Assembly: GCF_002878395.1 (NCBI RefSeq)
Contig: NC_061116.1
Coordinates: forward strand, 125,934,976-125,998,975
From: Capsicum annuum
Taxonomy: Eukaryota; Streptophyta; Magnoliopsida; Solanales; Solanaceae
Direction: 5' to 3'
Length of the DNA stretch: 64,000 bases
In this document: positions 1 through 12,640 of the stretch, in pieces
How the letters are laid out: every line of letters starts with the position of its first letter
How positions within the stretch are numbered: position 1 is the first letter of the stretch
Notes under the pieces: model-generated
What the model saw: the letters and a program-made list of their open reading frames with translations, nothing else
The model's database searches: none
What the model was told of the DNA's origin: nothing
Made by a program: the position numbers and the translations under genes

Positions 1-355
1 TAAGAGCTACAACTACAAGACTAAATCTACAAACTATGAGTAATACTCAATTTCAATTCATCAAAAGTCTAATGAAAATACAAGCTAAAGGGTCTATTTA
101 TACTATTACATGCCAAAAGACAAAAATGCCCTTAATGAGGACTAAAAAGGAGGCGCCTATAGAATGCTCTTTTGGAGTGTAAAAATTCTTCATTATCCTT
201 ACTTTGAGGCACCTATGGAGTGTATAAATTCCCTTCCTTCCTTCTCTTGACCAAGGCTTCAATATACTCCAAAAAGTCTTTAATTGCTTACCGATTCCAA
301 AGCCTTCACCCTTAGACAATATCTTGTGCTCTTGAGGCTCATTGTGCTTGTATCA
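1..355 (-). mobile_element. LTR fragment, TGATAC group subfamily B (copy B0)
   Basis: This is a minus-strand LTR cut by the window start. Its outer end is the motif gcttgtatca at 346-355, the reverse complement of the TGATACAAGC start seen in other B LTRs. It is colinear with the LTR at 3658-4330, sharing the reversed TATA region (tctatttatactattacat near 94-112) and the block around cttctcttgaccaaggcttc. Directly after 355 the sequence changes to gypsy LTR sequence. It is either the right LTR of a B element inserted in that gypsy LTR, or the 3' LTR of the B1 element with its junction replaced. Confidence 0.75.
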
Positions 356-1401
356 CTCAATTAAGACCCATGTGTTATTTTAAGCTCCTAAATACTTCAT
401 TTGTGCGCTAATGGCTCCCTACCTCATTATTGTTGCATTAAGTGTCCATTTATATATCTCTTATTAGCAGATTATTATTTTAAGGCACCATAATGTGATG
501 ACCACCAAAGTAACAATCTTAAAGGCTAAATAAAATAAGTAATGCAAATCTATAAAATGAGTGGCAGCTCAGGGGCATAAGCCTAGCATGGGCCTCTCAA
601 TACTTTTATATGTGGGTGACAGCTCAGGGGCATAAGCCTAGCATGGGCCAATCCTAATTTTTATATGTAGGTGGTAGATCAGGGGCGTAAGCCTAGCATG
701 GGCCGATCCTAATTTATCTATTTACCACTGATCAGCTGGTCATTTGCATTATATATGGCTTACAGAGATTATGAAGTAAGAAGGTAAAAATGAAGAAAGG
801 AAAGTAATGTATGTATTCTCACAAGTGTTTATAAAAGTGGTCTACTAGTACTACTTATATATGATTTCTATTGAGTTTTTGTATCATATGTTGTTACCTT
901 CAGCCTTGCATACTCAGTATATATTTTTGTACTGACGTCCCTTACGGGGGACCTGGATTTCATGCTGCAGGCACTGGTAATTCAGTTCATACACCTCATT
1001 AGTAGGAGCACAGCTATTCGGAGACTATTGGTGAGCTCCAGGTTGATTCGGGGCTTTTCGAGTTTGTTCCATGTATTTTGGTATTATACAGAAGTTTAAG
1101 AGTTGGGCGGGGGGGTTTTCCCAACCCTAACTAAGTATATGTTTCTTTTAGAGGTTTTGTAGACTAATGTAAAGTTATGGTAGTGTTTGTCTTTAGATGC
1201 GGTGGCCCTAACGGCCTAGTCTTGTATATATAAGTTTGTGCTTGCCTATGTAATTATTCTCATCGATACATAATATCATGTTGGTTAGAACATTTGGTTG
1301 TCATAGTTACATGCATAAGAAGTACAAAGTTATGAATTGGTTCTCTCGGGCCTTTATGACTATGGGTGTCTGTCCACCCCAATAGGAGTTGAGGCGTGAC
1401 A
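356..1401 (+). mobile_element. Ty3/gypsy-type LTR fragment, family T (3' part)
   Basis: This is the 3' part of a long gypsy-type LTR in plus orientation, ending in the LTR terminus gaggcgtgaca at 1391-1401. It is colinear with 4331-5472 and, reversed, with the complete solo LTR at 31806-34640, which defines the family ends. It holds three ~55-bp tandem units beginning gtggcagctcaggggcataa at 561, 616 and 671. It also has a block around tactgacgtccctta at 931-945 that is shared by all three copies. The 5' part is absent. The sequence resumes in B-element internal DNA at 1402, so this LTR most likely inserted into B1. Confidence 0.75.
561..725 (+). repeat. 55-bp tandem repeat inside family T LTR, 3 units
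   Basis: Units start at 561, 616 and 671. Each has the core cagctcaggggcataagcc followed by a tagcatgggcc-type block, spaced by 55 bp. The same array occurs in the other two family T copies (about 4636-4800, and reversed at 32495-32660), so it belongs to the LTR and is not a local duplication. Confidence 0.8.
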
Positions 1402-3657
1402 ATTACTAGCATCAACACTAACTTGAAAGTTATTAATCATACCCTTCTCATGTTCAAGTAGTGAACTAGTTTTAAGAGCAAGTTGATCATGGTACAAATT
1501 AAAGAAGATATTAAGAGAAGAACCATGCACCCTATGTCAAACAAGCCCGAACCCAACACACTAGAGGGTACATCACAATATTTCAAGCTCAAAGAAATAC
1601 ATGGACTAGCCTCAGGAGTTTTGTTCACATCTAAAGAGCTACCAAGTAAAGAAGAATGTACTTGTAAACCCATCACCACTTCACAAGACACTAAATCACA
1701 ACATTTTAAGTTCAAGGAAATGTAGAAAGTAGTGACGTTACATCGGTTTAGACTTGGGCATTCCACTAGTTTGGAGCTTTCGGCCATTGGTGCCTTTGGA
1801 ACTCCCACATGTTTGGGATGGAGTTCTTTTGAATTCTCCCTTGGAAATATATCTTCTTGTACCTGCAAGTAAGAAGAATCAATGCTAGGCAAAATGCTAG
1901 CACTTGGGTTAGTGAGTAATAAAGGTTCTTTGTGGACAAGATCCAATCAAGCATTTTTCTTCCATCCTAACTTCACTAGCCATAACTTCCCTTTTCTTTT
2001 CCCTATTTTCTTCATATTTTTCCTGCACTTCACCATCTATTTTCTCTCCATCTTGAATCTTGGCCTCATTTTCTTTGGATTCTCTTTTCTCCTCTTCTTC
2101 TACTTTGATAAAGGAAATTCGGTTTAGTGTGGTTTGGAGAGGGGGTATCGGCTTTGGTTGAAGATGGATTTGGGTTAGTCGCTCCGAATTTGGTGAAGTG
2201 TAGGATATTTGGTTTTGAGGGGTTTGAACTTGTTGAGGGGTTTGAACTTGTGGAGGTATTTTGTACGGATTTGGTGGTGGAGTTTGAGTTCCAAGTCCCT
2301 CTTGTTGGAGCAAAGTCTCGACCCAAGGCATCAATCCGAGCCATCAAGGCTCCAATAGCATCATTTCCCATCGGTTGGGAAGTAGTACCCTCGGATTGCA
2401 TGGTAAATGTACCTAAGAAGAAGCAAAAAATAGCAAAGAGAAATCCTACAAAACAAACAAACAAGTTAGTTCAAGAAGGCCTCACCACACTCTCACTCAA
2501 CCTCACCTCACACTTGGCTTCACAAGTGTTGAATAATTGACAATACTTGGCAAGTTACTTGAGTGGTGAGAAGCTTTGGTCTGGAATTGATCTTTTTTTT
2601 TAAATGACTCAAATAAAGTGATGCACGGACTTGAACCAACAAAACACTACGAATTAAAATGAATAAATCACACAAAAACTGAAGACACAAAACAACAGAC
2701 TCTAATCTAATTACCAAACTAGTAGGTACTTACTAGCTTACTAATTAGTGATAGACCCAACAAAATTAAAACTAGAAACTACAATTAGAAACTAGGAAAT
2801 CTAAATTTGAACTCAATTTGGTTGGTCACCAAAGTGATGACGTGGCAGCTTGTGGTTGGACGTGACTTTCAAAATTTTCAATTTTGAAATTCTTATCTCG
2901 GCCAAACAACACTTAAGGAGAAGAATGATTTCGGTTTTAAGGGGGAAATATGCAAGTTTGGAGCCTTTTTGAGCTTCAATTTGAATTTGAAATGGATTGC
3001 TCCCCCCTTGTACTTCAATTGTACTTGCCTTTGTACTTAATTATTCCTTCTTTTTTTGTTGGTTTCTTTCTTTTGGATGGCTAGGAAGGTGCTAGGAAAT
3101 TTCCTTAAACAAGTACTACACTCTTTCCTTCCTTTTTAAGATCAAACAACCTCCTTGAATATTCTTCTTCAACAATCTATGAAGATGAAGAAGAACAACA
3201 TGAATATTCAAGAGTTGACCAAAGTTTGACCTCAAGGCAAATGAATCCTAAATTCAATTTTTCTTTTGGATCTAGGTTTCCTTTTCTATGACAAGCTTAA
3301 ATATCAATAAACCAGCCAAAAAAGTCATAAATACCACAAGCCACATGAAATCCACCCACAAAAAGCTTTAAACACGTTTTCAACAATGGTGGAATGCACA
3401 AACACAACCGGATCTTGCTCAAGACTTAGATCTAGACTCCCTATGTAGATCTAGCACTAGAAACCTTCAAAACACAATAAAAACTTGTAGATCTAATTTG
3501 GAAAATTCGGATCTACAACAAACACACAAGACAACACACAATTTTTTTGGTATTTTCTAATTTTTTGATTCTTTTTTTATTAGATTTTCTATATAAGAAC
3601 ACTAAAACCAAGATTTAAGGATGTTGGAACAACCCTAACCAAGGCTTTGATAGCAAA
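1402..3657 (-). mobile_element. Internal region of TGATAC-group element B1
   Basis: This minus-strand internal region matches the internal regions at 36381-38776 and 39718-43329. Matching parts are the ORF segment, the leader containing the cttgaaccaacaaaa-type block near 2632, and the end at the reversed primer-binding site at 3643-3657 (ggctttgatagcaaa, one change from the group form). The 3' part next to the polypurine tract is missing, replaced by the family T LTR. No gag, protease, RT or integrase motif is visible, so the element is non-autonomous. Confidence 0.7.
1437..2401 (-). pseudogene. Broken B-type ORF of unknown function (B1)
   Basis: The ATG is at 2399-2401 on the minus strand and begins an N terminus containing QPMGNDAIGALMARIDAL, nearly the same as in copies D (37519) and B2 (41339). 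That segment looks helical and could be a short coiled coil, followed by an Asn/Ser/Pro-rich stretch. Downstream, the frame changes at least twice before a region containing VHKEPLLLTNPSASILPS and ending in decayed sequence near 1437. The LTR insertion at 1401 removes the C terminus. I do not recognise the protein. It replaces gag-pol in this element. Upstream lies a ttcttcttag/gtac motif (reversed at 2411-2423), a possible 3' splice site. Inactive. Confidence 0.6.
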
Positions 3658-4330
3658 TAATAGCCTAAAGAAAGGCTAAAACATGAAATTGACACTAGAT
3701 ATGCAAAAATCAGCGAGCACACAAAGAGAAAACACCACTTAGAAAGGAGATGAAGAAGAAAGATTGCATAAATGTAAAGATAGTAGAGTGACCCTTACTT
3801 TCACTAGATGATTAACAAAAGGAGATGTATCAAATCTCCAATCACACCTCACAAATGAAATTTCAAACCACTCTCTTAGGTAGACACAAAGGGAGTCACC
3901 TTCCCCAACCACCAACCTTTCTTGCCAATTTGTCAACACAAGTGAAATCCATCACTTAGTGTAAACCGTAATTTCAGATTCTCTCTCTAAGAGAGGAATA
4001 AAACTACAACTAAAGAGTATCTCTCAATAATTACATCAAAGTCTAATGTAAAGAGAAGCAAAATGGTCTATTTATACTATTACATACCACATGACAAAAC
4101 TACCCTTAATGAGCTAAGGGAATTGGGTGCCTCTTAAGTGTTTCCTTAGAGTGCAAAATGTCTTCATTAACCTTCACTTGAGGTGCCTATTGAGTGCATA
4201 AGTTCCCCTTCTTCCTTCTCTTGACCAAGGCTTCAAAATACTCCGAAAAGTCTTCAATTGCTTGCTAATTCCGAAGCCTTGACCCCTTAGATAATTCCTT
4301 GTACTTTTGATGCTCCTTGTGCTTGTATCA
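3658..4330 (-). mobile_element. 5' LTR of B1 (minus strand)
   Basis: It begins taatagcc at 3658, a one-base change from tgatagcc at the start of the LTR at 43330, immediately after the reversed primer-binding site. It ends gcttgtatca at 4330. Length is 673 bp against 728 bp for the B2 LTR. A reversed TATA region lies near 4071-4085. At 4331 the sequence passes directly into a family T gypsy LTR, the same kind of junction as at 355/356. Confidence 0.75.
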
Positions 4331-5472
4331 CCTTGTTCCCACTCTTTAACATATCAAAACACCTCAATATGTGTTTACTATTAAACCTGCATATCTATCT
4401 TCATTTGAAAATTTTAGAAGTTCTCCATTTACTTAATTAAGACCCATGTGTTATTTTAAGCTCCTAAACACTTCACTGGTGTCCCAATAGCTCTCTACCT
4501 CATTTTTGTTGCATTAAGTACCTATTTACATGTCTCTTAGTGGTAGGTTATTATTTCAAGGTACCATAATGTTATGACCACCAAAGTAACAATCTCAAAG
4601 GCTAAATAAACTAACTAACGTAAATCTTTAAAATGAGTGGCAGCTTAGGGGCATAGGCGTAGCATGGGCCAATATCGATACCTTTATATGTGGGTGGCAG
4701 CTCAGGTGCATAAGCCTAGAATGGGCCGATCCTAATTTTTATATGTAGGTGGCAGCTCAGGGGCGTAAGCCTAATTTGGGCCGATCCTAATTTATCTATT
4801 TACCACTTATCAGCTGGTCATTTGCATGATATATGGCTTAAAAAAATTATGATGTAAGAAAGTAAAAATGAAGAAAGGAACGTAATGTATGTATTCTCAC
4901 AAGTATACATAAAGGTGGTTTACTAGTACTACTTATATCTGATTTCTATTGAGTTTTTGTATCATGTGTTGTTACCTTCAACCTTGCATACTCAGTACAT
5001 ATTTTCGTACTGACGTCCCTCACGAGGGACCTGTAGTTTATGCTGCAGGAACTGGTAATTCAGTTCATACTCCTCATTGCACAGCTATTCGGTGGCTATT
5101 GGTGAGCTCCAAGTTGATTCGGGGCTTTTCGAGTCTGTTCCATATATTTTGATATTGTGCAGAAGGTTAAGAGTAGGGCGGGGGTTTGTCCCAACCCTAA
5201 CTAAGTATATGTTTCTTGTAGAGGCTTTGTAGACTAATGTAAAGTTATGGTAGTGTATTTCCTTTAGACATGGTGGCCCCAACGGCCAAGTGTTGTATAT
5301 ATCAGTTTGTGCTTGCATGTGTAATTATTCTCATCGATACATAATATCATATTTGTCAAAACCTTTGGTTGTCATAGTTACTTGCATAGGAATTTCAAGG
5401 TGATGAATTGGTTCTCTCGGGTCTCTACGGCTATGGGTGCCTGTCCGCTCTAATAGGATTTGAGGCATGACA
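4331..5472 (+). mobile_element. Ty3/gypsy-type LTR fragment, family T (3' part)
   Basis: This is a second plus-strand copy of the 3' part of the family T LTR, ending ttgaggcatgaca at 5460-5472. It extends about 100 bp further 5' than the copy at 356-1401. It keeps the 55-bp tandem units near 4636-4800 and the tactgacgtccct block at 5008. Nothing in 5473 onward resembles a primer-binding site, so it may be the right part of a solo LTR that was split by insertion of the B1 element at 4330. Confidence 0.75.
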
Positions 5473-6019
5473 GTATTCTCACGTGATACAGGGACTGAAG
5501 CTTCTTCTTCTTTCCCTGCGCAGTTACCAGGTATTCAAGTGGCTCGTAATTTGACATTAAAGTGGTGAGTTTTCATAGTTTGGAAGGCATTCATTTCATG
5601 GTATTTTTACTATATGTTATAGACTTTGATTTTGGGCTATTGTTGAAGGCATGTCCCGATGATTTATTAACTTGGGATTGTAGAGGCTTTGTGAATTACT
5701 GTGGACTTGGGTGTGATTGTTTTGTGTGTGGTGGTGACGAGTGGTTTAGACATTTCTTGGTTGTTGTTAGTCTTATATTGCTCTATCTTATTATATGTTC
5801 AGAATTCATCAAGCACTTGTGGTTGATATATTGGTTAGGAAAGGTGAAGAGGGTGATCTTCGGTCCATATAAGACTTGAGATACCCATCACAACCATGCC
5901 CTAGTTCAAGTTGCTATAATTGTATCTTGTTTTGAAGTTGGGTCAGGGCATTATCTGGTTTTCCTTGATACCTCAGGTTCATGTGGATAACATGCACTAG
6001 GGCCCTTGCAGTAGAGGAG
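5473..6019. other. Unassigned sequence between family T LTR and element A2
   Basis: I see no motif-bearing ORF here. Near 5868-5900 a block around gagatacccatcacaacc resembles 9813-9830 on the other side of element A2, suggesting both flanks come from one older gypsy-type LTR into which A2 inserted. An open frame at 5562-5879 has no recognisable motif and is probably chance. Confidence 0.4.
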
Positions 6020-6818
6020 TGATACAAAAAGTACAAGGGAAACACAAAACAAACACCAAATCAGTCCATAAGTTTGAAGAACCGAGGACCCTTTTGATGG
6101 CCACTCTCAGATTCACTACAACAAGAATGAAAACACAATAACAACAAGATATTGAAGGTGTAAATACACCAAAACAGCAACAATATGGCAAGATGGACAA
6201 CAATAACAAGCTAGGAACAACACACGGTTTTACTAACAAGAGATAGAAATGGTTAGAAGAACACAAACTACTACAAGATTATAATAAAAGTAAAGGGATA
6301 GTTAGATAGACTTAATGAAGGTATAATCTTAAGAACCCAAGAGCATATTCCACTCTTTGACCCTTAACACTACACACAATGTTCACCTATCTCTTACAAA
6401 GACACAAGGTCGGAATCCACCTCCCAAGCATCACGTTTCCAAGCCATGAGATCAACAAGAGTGATTCCACACTCTCTATGCCTAATTTTGGTTTTGGTGC
6501 CTCAAGGAGAGAGGACTTGTGTTTCTTTGTGTTACAATAATTACAACATCATGAATAATCTAAGTCTAAAAGCCCTACAATGTTCTATTTATACTAGGTT
6601 AGAAATAAAATACAAAATGTCCAAAATACCCTTTTGAAAGCTAGGCTCCCTTCAAGTGTATTTAGGGGCTGCCTTGTTGTGGTCCAAGGCTCCTTTTTAC
6701 ACTTCAAGTGTGAGATTAGGGTCGGTTTGGTGTGTTTTAAGTCCTTCACTCGCACACTCCAAGCCTTGGATTCATTACATTCTCACATGCATCCATCTTT
6801 GTGGTCGTACTTGTATCA
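6020..6818 (-). mobile_element. 3' LTR of A2
   Basis: This 799-bp LTR begins tgatacaaaaagtac at 6020 and ends gtacttgtatca at 6818. The reversed TATA box ctatttata lies at 6585-6593. It resembles the A1 LTR, whose start reads tgatacgagtacgaccac, seen here reversed as gtggtcgtacttgtatca. Confidence 0.8.
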
Positions 6819-6910
6819 TCCTCCCCTCCTTCAAAGGAATTTGACCTCGAATCCATGCCTTGCAAAATCAACGAGAGACAAACAAGCACACTTCCTCATG
6901 GAATGAAGGC

Positions 6911-8386
6911 TTAGATTAGCAAAAATAAACAATAATGGTATGCACTCAACACACTCAAAACAGCCCACACAAAAAAAGAAACCGAGGACCTTTTGAGTTT
7001 AAGTCTCGGCCAACAACAAGTCTCGACATACGAAGGTGGTTCATATTTGAAATATAAGCAAGAGTCCTTAATGTTAAACATTATGAAGCCATCGACAAAT
7101 TCACCGTGGACTTGGCTATGATAAGCACCCAAAAGAAATGCACCTAAGCCGAGAGTAAATCTTCCCCACCCTAAGATGGCACCGGGATCAAATGGGAAAG
7201 TGGCCATAGACACGGGTCTAAAGAACACACCAGTTTCCTGTAGTCTTTACCACAACTACACAGCCTACTCTTTACATTGGAATACATATTATCACAAGTA
7301 AAGAGAGAGTAGAGAAAGGTGGTATTCAATTCTACTTCTACTATGGTGTCCTCGGAAAAGCCACACAAAGTAGAAGAAGAAGTAGTTTCCAAAACCACAC
7401 ATTCCTTACCCTTAAGAGTACTCTCATCTTCTAAAAAGATATTTCCATCTTTAGGAGGAATGTTGTCACACTATAGTGGGTTAGCATATAGGCTACTTCC
7501 AAGGCAAGCTATACCATCATTTTCACCACTAGGTCTATTAGGAGTGTTTAAACTATCTTCAAACAAGACATTGTACCTAAAGAGTGAATGATCTAACCCG
7601 CGGACAGAAACTATCTTCAAACAAGACATTGTACCTAAAGAGTGAATGATCTAACCCGCGGACAGATTTGCAACTTTCACTCTCTAAGGAATCATTATCA
7701 AGTTTCAAAGATATGTCAAGCACACGATTAACCCTATGAGCCAAGCAAATATTAGAATTTTTACAACAATATAGGGTCACAGGTTCACTCCTTTTTTCTT
7801 GACCAACATTTTCAATTCTTCACTCACTTGAGACTCATTAATCACATCACAAATATTCTTAAGTGGTGGGAAAGTTTTACACACAAGTTGGTCAACACAA
7901 ATTTCACTCAACGATGTACTTTCATTCAACACAATAACTTCAACACTAGGTGGACACAAATCTATCTTACTAGAAGAGTCGATTCGGTCATCTATAGGAT
8001 CAACTAGTGTATCCACTCGCACAACATATACATCATCCACAAGTGGTAAGGAATCAATAGACTCATACATAGGTAAGCTACTACTCACATTCAATGGCTT
8101 ATTAGTCACATGTTCATCATCCACATGTACCAAAGTGTAAGAGATAGCTATTTTACCTTGATATTCATGGGTACGTTCGTCTTTACCTTAGTGTGAAAGT
8201 CCTTCACAAGTTTGGGCAGTAGCTTCCTTTGGGAAGCTCTTACCACAAGGTGTTTTGGACTTTAGGTTTTGGATTTGTTGGGATAAGTGTGGATACCAAT
8301 TGGCGTAGCCTTTCAATGTGCCATTTCATATCTTTAATATTATCGGTGATGCAGTCAAACATGGCATCAAAATTGGTGGTAGCCAT
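6911..8386 (-). pseudogene. Broken A-type ORF of unknown function (A2)
   Basis: The ATG is at 8384-8386 on the minus strand and follows a ctttttag-like site directly upstream. The N terminus includes MATTNFDAMFD. The middle part (7777-8133) contains DTLVDPIDDRIDSSSKIDLC, the group motif also seen in A1, G2 and G3. The C-terminal part has SLDPCLWPLSHLIP (7171-7398), and 6911-7228 holds a segment ending DSCLYFKYEPP. The frame is broken several times. One break is an exact 58-bp tandem duplication at 7551-7666, which cannot keep frame. I do not recognise the family. Confidence 0.6.
7551..7666. repeat. Exact 58-bp tandem duplication in A2 ORF
   Basis: Two copies start at 7551 and 7609, both beginning aactatcttcaaacaagaca and ending gcggacaga. 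As far as I can read they are identical, so the duplication is young compared with the rest of A2. Because 58 is not a multiple of three it shifts the ORF frame. Confidence 0.9.
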
Positions 8387-9775
8387 GGTACCTAAAAGAA
8401 AAGACAACAACGAACAACAAAACAAACAAACTTGTTAGCTCAAAAATTCCTTACCACACTCTTACTCTCGATTTTTACCTCACACTTGGTTTCACAAGTA
8501 TTAAAAGTCGGCTTCTACTTCGTGAGTGATTGAGAGAGGAGTACACCTTGGTCCGGAATAGATTTCATTTGAGTTGACTCAAAGAAAATTTGCTTACGTA
8601 CTTGAACCAACAAGATACAACGAATTCACAAAAGAGAAAAACATACAACAAATGTTTAACATGAATGAACAAACACAAAGACTAACTAACAATCTAGTAT
8701 ATGAGTACTAGTTTGCCAATTAGTATTGGAACCAAGGAAATTGAAACTAAGGAACAACAAACAAAAACTACGAAATCTAAAATTTGAGTCAAAATTTGAT
8801 GCATGAACAGTAACTTTACATGGCAGCCACGTATTGGTTGCGGTGTTTCTAATGAATTGTTATTCTCAAATGTTCATGTCTTGGTCAAAAATTTAATTTG
8901 GATTGGTGGAATTTTGTTTTAGGAGGGAAAAATAAGTCTTAGAGCCTTTTTCAATTTTCAATTTTCAAGACTTGACTTTTTCTTGTACTTCTCCTTAAAA
9001 CATGGATCCTTCCTTAAATCATGGAAAAGTGTTGGAAAGTGGTTGAGATGTATTTGACTAGTTGATGAGTGATGGTAAGTCTTTCAAGACTAACAAAGCT
9101 TCACCTTTTTCCCTTCACCTTTGTAGATCTAAGGTTCACTTAATTTTAACAATCTATGAAGGTTGTGAAGAACTTCAAGAACAAAATTAACAATCACCAA
9201 GAACAACCAACAACAACCTCCAAGAACACCAACAATATCACAAAGCCAACTTCTAATTTTCACAATACAATATCTTCAACACTTGGCCAAGACAACTACA
9301 TCTTCAACAAAATGGTTCTTAGGACACCAATGAACAATAATATCCCGTGGCCAAGCTTATAACAACAACAAGATTAAGGCCATAAGGCCAAAACAGTCCA
9401 CCACAACAATGTTCAACAATAAATCGGTCAAGTCCAAGTTCACGACTACAACTTCAACAAATACAAGCTCAAACTTAGATTTAGACTCAAAGTGTTAGTG
9501 TAGAATAAAACTAACTATAGAAAAACTCAAGAAAAGTAAAAATCTCGGCCAAGATGCAACAAGAACACAATTTTTGGCTAAGAAAACAAAATGGAGAGAT
9601 TGTTCTTTTTTTGGAATTTTCAGATTTTAATTTATTTATTTTTCAAGTGAGCTAGCCCAAGATTTGATCTTGTAGGAACAAGATCAAGCCATGCTCGGAT
9701 ACAAAATGATACAAGAAGCATAAGGGAAACATAAAACAAACACCAAATCAATCCACAAGTTTGAAGAACCGAGGA

Positions 9776-12640
9776 TAGGTGCATGGGGTGGTCTCCGAAC
9801 CTTATTGGACTTGAGCTACCCATCACAGCCAGTTTTTGGTTAGGGTTGTGACAAAAACCTATCGTCGTATGACCCCAACCTCATATTCAATAAATAGATA
9901 CATAATCTTATAGAAAAGAGTAGAGAAAAGCCTACCTTGACGTCAACTACAATCTTGAACAATCAACAAACTGCTCGTTTGCACTCTTCGATCCATAAAA
10001 GTTGTTGCTCTATTAAATTTACATTCTATAAGTTAATATAAGTAAAACAAGATCCATATTGTAATATAAAATTCCAGACCAAAATTGGGTAAAAAAATAG
10101 GCCCATGGGAGCCGCTAATGGAAAGTTAAATGTGTCATGAGGCCCCTCGAAGGAAAAGGAATGAATGCTCTAAAATTAAACAGAAATGGAGTCTTAATTG
10201 GGGCTCAATCATCCCCAAGAGCTAAGGAAAATAAGAATAAAAAACAAGAATTAAACGGATATTTAGGCTAAAAAATTCTATAGTTTTCCTAGCTCATGGG
10301 TCCATTAATAGCGAAATAGGACTTAGAATGTGAAAGAAATTTAGGAAAGACAACAACATATCGACCCAATGGTCCTTCATCCTGAACGTGAGATGCTACC
10401 AGCCTAACCCTTTGTGAATGTGAGAGGTCCTATAAAAATGTAATGAGAAAGTTGGACCAGGTAAGACTGTCCCTCCCTTGAGAATGTAAGAGAAAGCCCA
10501 TAAATTTAGCAAACTCCTCACGAACGCAAAGAGAAATCTTAGCCTTCACTGGGTGTTGTTGCACCAGCAAAAACCCAAGTTCAACCGACTCTAACAAGGT
10601 GATTGAACTGGTTCAAAACCTAATGCATGCCAACAAACTATGCAATCCTACTAATTTTGGCATTCCAAACTAATTAGAAAAGTCAAAATTTTCATCGAAG
10701 GTTGTTTTAACAAAAAGCAGGCCCTACACCCATTATTCTATTTTCACCAATACCCATCTAATAGTCCAAAATGAGAGTAGAAGCCTTGGGGCCTAGACTA
10801 AGGATCCCTCTAGCCTAAAATCCATATTTCAGAACTAATAAAACTATTGAGATTCTCATCTAAGGTCGTTTACCTGATGTTTTGGTCCAAGACCATTTTC
10901 TCAACTTTAGAAGACTCAAAATAGGGAAATGGGCTTCAAAGCCAAACAAACTGCCTGGGAATCAAAGCAATAGTCCCACAAAGTCATAAATTACCTGTAG
11001 CCACTATAGGAAAGCACAAAACACAAAAAAATTCATAGAAATAGAGAAAATAGCCTAAAGGGTCATTACAGAATGTGATTAGACAATCATGAGCATGATA
11101 GTCCAGAGTGAGTCAACATCGCAATTGCAAAGGGGTTGACGGCATTTGTAATCAGCAATCACTGGTAGTGTTCTAAAATCCATCTTTTGATTAAAATCCC
11201 CATAACTTAATTTTTGTAAACTTGGAAACTCTTCTCTAGGAGATTCAAAAGGTGATTTTCAAAAATAATCCTTGGTTATGATTCTTACGCTACTTTTACA
11301 CATTTTTCAATGATTATTTATGATTTCTTCTTAATATCTTGGTTTTCAACCTAAAATTTTTTGGAGGTTTTGGGTAACATCAAAAAATGATAATTATTTA
11401 TTTTCAAATTAATTTTATCTCTAATTTTTTATGAAATTACATATTTGAACGCCTTAAGTTATGGGGAACTTGTTTTTCAAACAAAATTCTAATTTTTTCC
11501 TTAGAAGATTTGGGTTAACTTTTTATACCCAAAAACAAGGTATAGCAACATGGGTATTGATGGATTCATATTCATATATAGAACTTATTCTTGATAATTG
11601 GGACTGTTCTAAAGCCATTCAAAAAGGAAAGGCTAATTGTGACGGTTGGTGACTTAAAGTTTGGCTCGAGGTAGGTTATGGCTTAACTTTTTTTTAAACT
11701 TTTCTTTGGGAACTTATCATATAAAACATTTTATGGGTGGGGTAAATTAGAGGATTATCATATTAAATGAGATGGATTATTATTATGTACCTAAATTGAG
11801 GCTTATACCATCAGAGTGATATAGGTTTTAGAACTCTGACGTGATATCAAGGCTTGTAGCCTATATTTATGAGTAGAATGATATCTTAATATTTTGTACA
11901 TATCTATTATATCCAAATTTATCTAATCTTTTTTATCATGTATATTCATTTATCTCATGGAGCACCATATTTTACCATTAAAGATAGTGATTTTTAAAAG
12001 AAAATGAACCATCTTCTAATAATTTGGTCTAAGGTAGGATGTCGAACTAGAACATATCTTACGTTCAATTAATTTAGTCAGAGGTAGGATGTTGTACAAA
12101 TTTTTTGCATTTGAGATAGGATTCTAAGTAGGTATATAGACTTCATGAGTTCCATATGGATTCTACCTTACAACATACTGTTGTGGAGAGGGTGTACAAC
12201 GATAGGCATTTACCATTACATATAATTACATATCATACTTTTCTATATCCTTCTGATGTAGGTTCTAGTATAAGTTATCAAAGCGATCCTAATCGTGCAT
12301 CATTGCTATTTTTGAAGTTGTGGTGAGCTTCTATATATGTAGATTATTTCAATTTCTTTTATATTTTGCTTTTTTCGCATTTACTTCCTAAACAACTTTA
12401 TATTCAGTTTAGGTGTCACTCTTCTACTTGTGACAATTGAGTTTTTGGATATTTTGATGTATTGTTTCACTTCCCTTAAATATGTTTGTCTTTATTGTTT
12501 GTTAATTATATTGATGTTTTACTATTTGTCTTTATTTTGAGTTGATTGCATTTGTTGAGTTTGGCTTGCCTACTATGGTTTAGTTAGAGTAGGTGTCATC
12601 ACAAACCTTGTTATTTTGGATTGTGACAAGAGTTCAGGGT
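9776..12640. other. Decayed gypsy-type LTR sequence
   Basis: There is no coding signal. A short piece ends gggttgtgaca at 9843-9853, like a gypsy LTR 3' end. Further on, ctcgaggtaggttatggc (about 11665-11682) and a region ending ggattgtgacaag (about 12628-12640) recall U3/R and 3'-end parts of solanaceous gypsy LTRs. These are resemblances from memory only. No boundaries, target-site duplication or partner LTR were found. Confidence 0.35.

Larger units (their letters stand above)
6020..9775 (-). mobile_element. TGATAC-group LTR retrotransposon A2, minus strand, 5' LTR truncated
   Basis: The left (3') LTR is 6020-6818, the internal region 6819-9706, and the right (5') LTR starts at 9707 with tgatacaag. 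The right LTR matches the left for about 70 bp and then breaks off near 9775. The reversed polypurine tract tcctcccctcctt follows the left LTR at 6819, and a decayed primer-binding site (atgctcggatacaaa) precedes the right LTR at 9692-9706. The bases left of the element are AGGAG, but no matching duplication survives on the right because that LTR is cut. The internal region carries only the group ORF, in pieces. Confidence 0.75.

Noticed and set aside
5562..5879. Open frame of 105 codons with hydrophobic stretches
   Set aside because: No homologous frame or motif, no support from composition, and it lies between transposons; likely chance.
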